In this document: one piece after another, positions 45,340-64,000 of the stretch
How positions within the stretch are numbered: position 1 is the first letter of the stretch
How the letters are laid out: every line of letters begins with the position of its first letter
Source of the DNA: Nocardia cyriacigeorgica
Lineage (GTDB): Bacteria > Actinomycetota > Actinomycetes > Mycobacteriales > Mycobacteriaceae
Assembly (NCBI RefSeq): GCF_029868385.1
Contig: NZ_JARWNX010000038.1
Span: forward strand, 174,495 to 238,494
Length of the DNA stretch: 64,000 nt
Direction of reading: 5' to 3'
The notes under the pieces: model-generated
Told to the model about the DNA's origin: nothing
Seen by the model: only the letters and a program-made list of their open reading frames with translations
Databases searched by the model: none
Position numbers and translations under genes: made by a program

Positions 45340-46860
45340 ATGGCCGAGTCCGCGCAGCCAGATGTGGCGGCGCGTTCGGGAGGATCGGGCCGACCGAGCG
45401 TGCTTACGTCCTACGACCCACGCACCGGAGAGACGGTCGGCAGCTATGCCGTCCAGGGTTCCAGTGAACTGAAACGCGCCATTCGCGCGGCCCGTGCCGC
45501 CGAAAAATGGTGGGCGCAACTGAGTTTCGGCGCCCGCAAACGTTGGCTGCTGGATTGGAAACGCAGTATCTCCCGGCGCGCGGGGGAACTGATCGACCTC
45601 GTGCGCGTGGAAACCGGTAAACCCGAGGCCGATGCCGCCATCGAGGTGATGCTCGCCATCGAGAACCTCGACTGGGCCGCCCGCAATGCGGGCCGCACGC
45701 TCGGCAGACGCGTCATCGACTCCACCTGGCTGACTCGCAATCAGCGGGCTTCGGTCGGCTATCTGCCGCTCGGAGTGATCGGAGTGATCGGGGCCTGGCA
45801 CAACCCCGTCTTCACACCGATGGGTTCGATCGCCTACGCGATGGCCGCCGGGAACGCCGTGGTGTTCAAACCGCATGAACTGACCACCGGTGTCGGGGTG
45901 TGGCTGGCGCAGACCTGGCTGGACCTGGCCCCCGATCAGCCGGTGCTCCAGGCGATCACCGGCGACGGTTCCACCACGGCCGCGCTGTGCCGGTCCGGGG
46001 TGGACAAGATCGCTTACGCGGGCCCGGAAGCCGAGGGCCGCAGGGTGATCGAGATGTGCGCGCAGACCCTGACGCCGGTCGTGGTCGAGTACAGCGGTAA
46101 GGGCGCCATGGTGGTGCAGGTGGACGCGAAACTCGACGACGCCGCCGAGGCCGCCGTGTTCGGCGCGATGGCGAACGCGGGCCAGAACGCCGCCGGTGTG
46201 CAGCGCGCCTACGTCGCGGAGTCGGTGTACGACCATTTCCTCGAGCTGGTGGTGGAACATGCGCGGCGGTTACGGCCCGGCGCGGCCAAACACGCCTCCT
46301 ACGGCCCGATGATCCTCGAGGAGCAGACCGATGTGGTCCGCAGGCAGGTGCGCGATGCCCTGGCCCGCGGCGGGCGCGCGGTGGTCGGCGGGCTCGATTC
46401 GATCCGCGAACCGTATGTCGAACCGATCGTGCTGGCCGATGTGCCGGAGGAGAGTTCGGTCGTCAGCGGTGAGGCCATCGGCCCGGTACTGGTGGTGAAC
46501 AAGGTCGCCGATATGGACGAGGCGGTGCGGCGGGTGAACGCCGTGGGCGGCGGGCTCTCGGTATCGGTGTTCACCCGCGATATCGCCAGTGTGGAAGCCT
46601 TCGCCGAACGTCTGCGGGTGGGCGTGGTGACGATCAACTCCGCGACCGCGTGTACCGGGATTCCGGCCCTGCCGTTCGGCGGGGTCGGCGAATACGGCCA
46701 GGGCCACAGCCATGGTGAACTCGGCCTGCTCGAGTTCACCCGAACCCTCGCCATCGCACGCACCAAATATCGGGCGCCGCTGAAACTCACCACCTTCGAA
46801 CGCAATCCGCGCCAGCTGCGCTTGGCCCGCACGATTTTCCAGCTGCGGCACGGGCGCTGA
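45340..46860 (+). CDS. Aldehyde dehydrogenase superfamily protein lacking the catalytic Cys
   Basis: About 506 residues with the full ALDH fold: PLGVIGVIGAWHNPVFTP, AGNAVVFKPHELTT, DKIAYAGPEAEGRRV, the Glu motif VVVEYSGKGAMVV, and PALPFGGVGEYGQGHSHGELGLLEFT near the end. The nucleophile motif, normally GQxCxAxxR, reads GQNAAGVQR, so Cys is Ala. Without it ordinary thioester catalysis is impossible. It may be a non-dehydrogenase binding or regulatory homologue, or act by another mechanism. The C-terminus carries an extra basic tail (ARTIFQLRHGR). It diverges from the DrrA gene across a 271-bp gap in which I see no clear regulatory site. Confidence 0.88.
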   Translation: MAESAQPDVAARSGGSGRPSVLTSYDPRTGETVGSYAVQGSSELKRAIRAARAAEKWWAQLSFGARKRWLLDWKRSISRRAGELIDLVRVETGKPEADAAIEVMLAIENLDWAARNAGRTLGRRVIDSTWLTRNQRASVGYLPLGVIGVIGAWHNPVFTPMGSIAYAMAAGNAVVFKPHELTTGVGVWLAQTWLDLAPDQPVLQAITGDGSTTAALCRSGVDKIAYAGPEAEGRRVIEMCAQTLTPVVVEYSGKGAMVVQVDAKLDDAAEAAVFGAMANAGQNAAGVQRAYVAESVYDHFLELVVEHARRLRPGAAKHASYGPMILEEQTDVVRRQVRDALARGGRAVVGGLDSIREPYVEPIVLADVPEESSVVSGEAIGPVLVVNKVADMDEAVRRVNAVGGGLSVSVFTRDIASVEAFAERLRVGVVTINSATACTGIPALPFGGVGEYGQGHSHGELGLLEFTRTLAIARTKYRAPLKLTTFERNPRQLRLARTIFQLRHGR

Positions 46861-46888
46861 ACCGACGCCCGACCGGGCCGACCGAACA

Positions 46889-46907
46889 GCGCCGCCGTAT
46901 GCGGCGC
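46889..46907. terminator. Hairpin between convergent ALDH and TetR genes
   Basis: GCGCCGC-CGTAT-GCGGCGC, a 7-bp stem with a 5-base loop, lies between the stop codons of the two convergent genes. No T-run is obvious, so it is only a candidate terminator. Confidence 0.45.
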
Positions 46908-46923
46908 GGATACCGAAGCGAGG

Positions 46924-48147
46924 TCAGCGTGACGAGCCGAGCAGCACCGCCATCATCAGCGCGTGTACGCGCGCGATGTGCTCGGTGCGTGCGTCGAAGC
47001 GGACGAGCCTGCCCACATCGATGACCTGACCGATCGCCGCGTGCACCCGGAACCGGGCCTCGATGGGATCGCCGTCGAGCAGATTGGCCCACTCCAGCAC
47101 GTTCTGCCGCTGGATGGCGCGCAGCTTGTGCTGTTCGGCCTGCGGCAGATTGCTGAACTCGGCGTAGTAGACGGGCATGATCTCCGGCATCGCGAAACTG
47201 AGCCGCGCGTACCGATCGGCGATGCGGTCGACGGCGTCGGCGCGTCCGGTGGCCTCCGCCAGCGCCTCACTGATGGCGATGGCGAGGCGGTCGCCGGTGC
47301 GGTGGAAGGCCGCCGCCAGCAGATCGGATTTGCTGCTGAAATAGCGGTAGACGCTGGAGGCGTTGATCCCGACCGCCGAGCCGATCTCCTCGATGCTCGC
47401 CTCGTGATAGCCCTGTCTGCCGAAGATGCGGATGGCCTCGGTGAGCAGCTGTTCGCGTTTGGAGGTGACCGGCAGTCCGCGTGGCTGCGGCGCCGGATCG
47501 GCGGTGCTCGGCGCGGGCGGCAGTTCGGCGCGCACGATCGCGGTGGACATGTCCTGGAGCAGCGGCAGCAGCCGGGCAGTGGACAGGGCGGTGCGATGGG
47601 CGGAGATGCTGCCGATGGTGCTGAGCACACCGGCGGCCAGCAAGGCCACGTCGTCCGGCGGGGCATCCGGGCGCAGTTGGGTGATCGGTGCGGCGAAGGT
47701 GGCGTTGAGCCCGTCGTAGAGGGTTCTGATCCGGGCGCGGTCGTCCTTTTCCAGGTAGCGCCGCTCCCAGCGGTAGAGACCGGCCTCGCGCCGGATATCG
47801 ATGGTGTGATCGGCGACGGCGCGGATCAGCGCGTCCAGGCGCTCGGCCGGGTCGAGGCCGGGATCATCGGCGGCGGTGGCGACCTCGAGCAGCTGGCGGG
47901 CCCCCTCTTCCGCGGCGGCGACCAGCAGTGCGTATTTGTTGGCGAAATGGCGGTACAGCGCCGGACCGGAGATGCCGACCTCGGCGGCGATCTCGTCCAC
48001 CCCGACCGGGTAGTACCCGCGTTCGCTGAATGCGCGAGCCGCCGCCCGGATGATCTGGACCTTGCGATCCTTGGGCCTGCGGCGCACGGTCCGACCGCCC
48101 GCCGACCGCGTGCGCACGAGGTCGACCTCGCTGCGATCGGCGACCAT
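46924..48147 (-). CDS. Regulator with two tandem TetR domains
   Basis: About 407 residues containing two complete TetR repressors in one chain. The first HTH is IIRAAARAFSERGYYPVGVDEIAAEVGISGPALYRHFANKYALL; the second, after a Pro-rich linker near residue 215, is LLTEAIRIFGRQGYHEASIEEIGSAVGINASSVYRYFSSKSDLL (both given in recognisable halves). Each HTH is followed by its own ligand-binding helical domain. The start at 48147 follows GGAG. It diverges from an enoyl-CoA hydratase gene across a pair of direct repeats likely to be its operator. An acyl-CoA ligand is a reasonable guess from context. Confidence 0.9.
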   Translation of the reverse strand: MVADRSEVDLVRTRSAGGRTVRRRPKDRKVQIIRAAARAFSERGYYPVGVDEIAAEVGISGPALYRHFANKYALLVAAAEEGARQLLEVATAADDPGLDPAERLDALIRAVADHTIDIRREAGLYRWERRYLEKDDRARIRTLYDGLNATFAAPITQLRPDAPPDDVALLAAGVLSTIGSISAHRTALSTARLLPLLQDMSTAIVRAELPPAPSTADPAPQPRGLPVTSKREQLLTEAIRIFGRQGYHEASIEEIGSAVGINASSVYRYFSSKSDLLAAAFHRTGDRLAIAISEALAEATGRADAVDRIADRYARLSFAMPEIMPVYYAEFSNLPQAEQHKLRAIQRQNVLEWANLLDGDPIEARFRVHAAIGQVIDVGRLVRFDARTEHIARVHALMMAVLLGSSR

Positions 48148-48203
48148 GTTGCTCTCCGTTCTGCGGCGGCACCACCGGTTGACAGCGCCGGACAAATCAT
48201 CCT

Positions 48204-48238
48204 AAGTTAACCACAATTCGCAAAGTTAACCACGATTC
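48204..48238. promoter_or_regulatory. Direct-repeat operator between the TetR and enoyl-CoA hydratase genes
   Basis: AAGTTAACCACAATTC (48204-48219) and AAGTTAACCACGATTC (48223-48238) are 16-bp repeats, 19 bp apart, differing at one base, each with the palindromic core GTTAAC. A weaker third copy (AGCCACGATTCA, 48284-48295) lies inside the start of the hydratase gene. The two-domain TetR protein encoded next door is the likely binder. Confidence 0.65.
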
Positions 48239-48277
48239 ACGGCCGGTGTCCGCCGAATCGCCGTACAGGGAGCGGAA

Positions 48278-49069
48278 ATGGTCAGCCACGATTCATCATC
48301 TGCGGCCGCCGGGTTCACCGCGGTGCGCGAAAGCCGGATTCTCCGGATCACCCTCAGCAACCCCGGTCGCAAGAACGCCATCTCTTATCAGACGATGGTC
48401 GCGCTCGGTGATACCTTCCGCGCGCTCGCCGACGACCCGACCGTGCGGGTGGTCCTGCTGACCGGCGAGGGCGGAGACTTCTGCACCGGCGCGGACCTGG
48501 CCGCCGACACCGACGGCATCACCCCCGAGATGACGATGGACGCCGCCAACCGCCTGGTGCGCGCGATCGTCGACGCCCCGGTGCCGGTCATCGCCCGTCT
48601 GCGCGGCGCCGCGGCCGGTATCGGCGTCGGTATCGCCCTGGCCGCCGACCTCGTCTACGCGGCCGACGACTCCTATCTGCTGCTCGCCTTCATCAATATC
48701 GGCCTGATGCCCGACGGCGGCGCGGCGGCCCTGGTCGCGGCGGCCGCCGGACGCGCACTGGCCAACGAGATGGCGCTGCTCGGCAAGCGACTGCCCGCCA
48801 CGGCGGCGAAAGATGCCGGTCTGCTCACCGCGGCGCTTCCGGTCGACGAACTCGACGGTGCCGTCGAGGCGGCGGTGAGCACGATCGCGGCGGGCCCGCG
48901 CCGTGCGCTCGAACTCACCAAGAAGGCACTCAATCTCGCCACCCTCGCCGCGTTGGACGAGGTGCTCGCCGCCGAGAAGACCGGTCAGGTGGAACTGCTG
49001 GACTCGGCCGATTTCCGGGAGGGTGCGGCCGCCATGCTCGGTAAGCGCAAGGCCGTTTTCTCCGGTTAG
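48278..49069 (+). CDS. Enoyl-CoA hydratase/isomerase family protein
   Basis: A 263-residue crotonase-fold protein: LRITLSNPGRKNAISYQTM start, oxyanion-hole segments GEGGDFCTGADLA and RLRGAAAGIGVGIALAADLVYA, then INIGLMPDGGAAALV. Of the two usual catalytic acids, the first Glu position is Gly (GIGVGIA) and the second is Asp (MPDGG), a pattern seen in isomerase-type members such as PaaG rather than classic hydratases. It is probably derepressed by an acyl ligand of the divergent double-TetR regulator. It is followed by an SDR gene 49 bp downstream. Confidence 0.88.
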   Translation: MVSHDSSSAAAGFTAVRESRILRITLSNPGRKNAISYQTMVALGDTFRALADDPTVRVVLLTGEGGDFCTGADLAADTDGITPEMTMDAANRLVRAIVDAPVPVIARLRGAAAGIGVGIALAADLVYAADDSYLLLAFINIGLMPDGGAAALVAAAAGRALANEMALLGKRLPATAAKDAGLLTAALPVDELDGAVEAAVSTIAAGPRRALELTKKALNLATLAALDEVLAAEKTGQVELLDSADFREGAAAMLGKRKAVFSG

Positions 49070-49118
49070 CACGCACCGGTCGCTCCACCCCGAAGGCCAG
49101 CGACTATGTTGTCCGGCT

Positions 49119-50189
49119 ATGACTTACCTGGTTATCGGGGCGACTGGGTTCATCGGTCGGTTTCTCATCCCCGAACTACTCAAACGGGCCGATGACATCC
49201 ATGTGGTCGTGCGACCGGGGCCGAATTCGGTCGCACGCTTCGACTACTGCGCCAGGGAATGGTCGGCGGGTGAGCGGGTGCGGCCGGTGCCGGGTGATCT
49301 CGGCGCACCGTGTCTCGGCATCGATCCGATGTGGCTGGCCGAGCATCGCGGGCGCATCGACCACGTCTTCCATCTGGGCGTCGGCTACGACGAACACCGG
49401 TACCGGACCGAGGACGATCGGCCGCCGGACCGGACCGGTCGCCAGGCGGCCAGTGGTACCGGCAATGTCGTCGAGCTGGCGGCCGATCTGCGGGCCTCGA
49501 CGCTGCACCATCTGTCCACGGTCGAAGTCGCCGGTCGCTTCGAGGGGCTGTTCGCCGAGGACATGTTCGACGTCGGTCAGTCGCGCGTCACACCGGCGCA
49601 GCGCGCCGCCTTCGCTGCCGAGCAGGCCGTGCGCGAATCCGGGTTGAACTGGCGCATCTACCGGCCGTCGATCGTGGTCGGGCATTCGGTGACCGGGGTG
49701 AACGACCGCGTGGATGGCCCCTACTACTTCTTCCGGCTGTTGCGGATGGCCGCGCAGCTACCGCGGCTGCTGCCGGTGCTGGTGCCGAAGCTGGGCGAGA
49801 CCAATATGGTCCCGGTCGATTTCGCCGCCCAGGCGCTGGCTCATCTCGCCCATCTGCCCGGACCGGCCGGGCAGACCTTCCATCTGGTCGATCCGCGGCG
49901 CCGCGATGCGGTGACGGCGTTGAATCTGTTCGCCGACGAGGCGGGCGCACCGCATCTGGTGGAGATCATGCCCAAGCGCACCCTCGACATGATGCTGCGC
50001 CTGCCCGGCGCTCAGCGGGCACTCCCCCGCGTCGGCGTTCCGCTCGACATCCTCGAACACAGCGAGTTCAGCTGCTGGTTCGACTGCCGCCACACCACCG
50101 CCGCGCTGGCCGGTAGCGGTATCGCGGTGCCACCGCTGGAGGCCTACGCACCGGTCCTGTGGCGGTACTGGATCGAGAACTGGGTCTAG
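49119..50189 (+). CDS. Extended SDR-family NAD(P)-dependent oxidoreductase
   Basis: About 356 residues. The N-terminal MTYLVIGATGFIGRFLIPELL is a classic GxxGxxG Rossmann motif. IDHVFHLGVGYDEHRY, GTGNVVELAADLRASTLHHLSTVEVAG and YRPSIVVGHSVTG follow the extended/atypical SDR plan of NAD-dependent epimerases and the reductase half of fatty acyl-CoA reductases. The usual YxxxK is not obvious: the region after HHLSTVEVAGR has no clear Tyr, so activity may differ. It is likely co-transcribed with the enoyl-CoA hydratase gene. Confidence 0.82.
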   Translation: MTYLVIGATGFIGRFLIPELLKRADDIHVVVRPGPNSVARFDYCAREWSAGERVRPVPGDLGAPCLGIDPMWLAEHRGRIDHVFHLGVGYDEHRYRTEDDRPPDRTGRQAASGTGNVVELAADLRASTLHHLSTVEVAGRFEGLFAEDMFDVGQSRVTPAQRAAFAAEQAVRESGLNWRIYRPSIVVGHSVTGVNDRVDGPYYFFRLLRMAAQLPRLLPVLVPKLGETNMVPVDFAAQALAHLAHLPGPAGQTFHLVDPRRRDAVTALNLFADEAGAPHLVEIMPKRTLDMMLRLPGAQRALPRVGVPLDILEHSEFSCWFDCRHTTAALAGSGIAVPPLEAYAPVLWRYWIENWV

Positions 50190-50198
50190 CGAAACGGC

Positions 50199-50232
50199 GA
50201 CGGCCGCCCCGGTAGCTACCGGGGCGGCCGTC
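50199..50232. terminator. Bidirectional terminator
   Basis: A perfect 34-bp palindrome, GACGGCCGCCCCGGTAG / CTACCGGGGCGGCCGTC, lies between the convergent SDR and mycolyltransferase genes and can form a very stable hairpin in either transcript. Confidence 0.85.
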
Positions 50233-50247
50233 GTATGCCGGAAGGGA

Positions 50248-51318
50248 TCAGATCCCGAGGCCCTTGGCCAGCACCGGCCAGGAGCGCTGGAACTCGTCAC
50301 GCCAGTAACCCCACGAGTGGGTACCGGAGTTACGGAAGTTGTAGGTGGCCGGGATGCCGAGCGAGTCGAGCTTGCCCTTCAGATTGTTCGTGCAGAAGTT
50401 GGTGCCCGCCTCGATGACACCACCGATGACGATCTGGTTGGCCAGGCCGTAGGCGCCGGGCAGCGCGTAGGGACCGTTCAGCGTGTCGTACTGGCCGGGC
50501 AGGCCGTTGCCGGTGGAGATGTAGAGGTCGAGGCCGCGCAGCTGCTCGGCATTGACGTACGGGTCGTTCTTCACCCACTCCTCCGAGCCGACCGGACCCC
50601 ACATGTTCATGGTGTCGCCGCCGCCCCAGGTCTCGACGGTCAGTTTCACGAACTCCGAGCCCACCGGGTCACTGGTCTGGGCGCAGCCGCTATAGGCGGC
50701 GGCGGCCTTGTACAGGCCGGGCTTGGCGATGGGCAGTGCGAGCACGGTGGTGCCGGAGGTGGACAGGCCCGCGATGGCGTTGGTGCCGTTGGTGCCGAGC
50801 GCACCGTCGACCAGCGGGGGCAGCTCCTCGGTGAAGAAGGTCTTCCACTTGTTGCGGCCGAGCACCGGATCGTCGGCGATCCAGTCGGTGTAGTAGCTCC
50901 ACTTACCGCCGACCGGCTGCACGACATTGACGTTCTTGTCCGACAGGAAGTCGAGGGCGTCGGTCTTCACCTGCCACGAGGCGTCGTCCTCGCCGCCACC
51001 CGCACCGTTGAGCAGGTACAGGGTGGGGCGGGGCACCGAGGCGTCGGCCGGACGCTGCACGTCGATCTGGACGTTCTCGTCCATCGCGGCGGAGTACACG
51101 TGCAACCGGATATTGCGGTCGTCCTTGTACTCGGCCTTGACGATGCGGGACCCGTCGGGCGCTGTCGGGTCGGCGAGCAGACTCCGGTTGTCGATGATCG
51201 GGTCAGCTGCCGCCGCCGGGGATGCGCCGAGTCCGGACATGACTCCCGCGAGAACTGCCGTTGCCGCGATCATCGCCGCGGCACGAGTGCCGCCGCGCCG
51301 GGTGAGTCGACGTGTCAA
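50248..51318 (-). CDS. Mycolyltransferase/antigen 85-like esterase
   Basis: About 356 residues, paralogous to the enzyme at 39942-40952. A signal peptide with twin basic N-region (TRRLTRRGGTRAAAMIAATAVLAGVMSGLGASPAAAA) is followed by PRPTLYLLNGAGGGEDD, SYYTDWIADDPVLGRN, the nucleophile AGLSTSGTTVLALP, AAAYSGCAQTSDP and GTHSWGYWRDEF. It transfers mycolates in the outer envelope. The start is taken as TTG at 51318 with GAAGG upstream; ATGs at 51357 and 51363 would add a hydrophilic extension before the signal peptide. Two Cys (GCAQ, NFCTNN) may pair. Confidence 0.9.
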   Translation of the reverse strand: MTRRLTRRGGTRAAAMIAATAVLAGVMSGLGASPAAAADPIIDNRSLLADPTAPDGSRIVKAEYKDDRNIRLHVYSAAMDENVQIDVQRPADASVPRPTLYLLNGAGGGEDDASWQVKTDALDFLSDKNVNVVQPVGGKWSYYTDWIADDPVLGRNKWKTFFTEELPPLVDGALGTNGTNAIAGLSTSGTTVLALPIAKPGLYKAAAAYSGCAQTSDPVGSEFVKLTVETWGGGDTMNMWGPVGSEEWVKNDPYVNAEQLRGLDLYISTGNGLPGQYDTLNGPYALPGAYGLANQIVIGGVIEAGTNFCTNNLKGKLDSLGIPATYNFRNSGTHSWGYWRDEFQRSWPVLAKGLGI

Positions 51319-51507
51319 TTTCGCACCTTCGCTTCTTCTCGAGATTTCATCGGGCATTCCCATGACGACTGTTGTCGGCGGGCTACCGGGTCGAGCCGGA
51401 CAGACGCCGCCGCGTCACGCCCGACCATACGGTCTATGTAGTCGTGACGACACAGGGCATCGTTACCACACCGTTGCCACCATCATGCCGGAACCGCTCA
51501 TATCTGA

Positions 51508-63999
<12,492 letters not shown>

Positions 64000-64000
64000 C

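Overview
The window looks like a chromosomal piece of a GC-rich, mycolic-acid-bearing actinomycete, most likely Nocardia or a close relative. The evidence is very high GC, two antigen-85/mycolyltransferase-type esterases, an IrtA/IrtB siderophore importer, an MbtG-type hydroxylase, a DUF3558 protein, an Mtb12-like secreted protein and IdeR/DtxR-like iron boxes. Genus assignment is inference.

Region 1 (1-28.4 kb) is an iron-regulated siderophore locus. A minus-strand operon (11.8 kb down to the left edge) encodes an ArCP-cyclization-acyltransferase fusion, an IucA/IucC (NIS) synthetase, a penicillin-acylase-like Ntn hydrolase, a DesA-type amino acid decarboxylase, an IucD/DesB-type N-hydroxylase, an MbtL-like ACP, a small secreted protein and a condensation protein cut by the window edge. 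Next come irtB and irtA, a divergent DUF3558 protein, a siderophore-binding lipoprotein, a monomodular NRPS with two degenerate condensation domains and a truncated second adenylation domain, a hydroxamate formyltransferase and an MbtG-like lysine hydroxylase. IdeR-like boxes precede the biosynthetic operon, irtA, the binding protein, the formyltransferase and mbtG. The mix of desferrioxamine-type enzymes (decarboxylase, hydroxylase, acyltransferase, NIS synthetase) with mycobactin-type parts (aryl carrier, cyclization domain, ACP, MbtG) suggests a hybrid phenolate/hydroxamate siderophore of the nocardichelin kind, possibly with an unusual acylase maturation step. A chorismate-lyase plus PhzS-like monooxygenase pair sits at its right border.

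Region 2 (28.5-32.6 kb) holds a PPOX-class protein, an RluA-type pseudouridine synthase, a CPBP membrane protease, a remnant of an F420-dependent oxidoreductase, a VapBC toxin-antitoxin pair and a zinc-ribbon hypothetical protein. Region 3 (32.7-38.03 kb) is the complete S10 ribosomal protein operon, rpsJ to rpsQ, closed by a strong terminator.

Region 4 (38.5-51.3 kb) holds a DUF4442 protein, a lipase and mycolyltransferase pair, a lycopene cyclase, a DrrABC-type exporter, an aldehyde dehydrogenase homologue lacking its catalytic Cys, a two-TetR-domain regulator divergent from an enoyl-CoA hydratase and SDR pair, and a second mycolyltransferase.

Region 5 (51.5-64 kb) is the 3' part of a giant NRPS gene: A(C-term)-PCP-C-A-PCP-C-A-PCP-E*-C-A-PCP-TE. 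Its epimerization domain has lost its His motif, and an in-frame 51-bp tandem repeat lies at the front of one adenylation domain. Its start lies beyond the right edge and its product is unknown.
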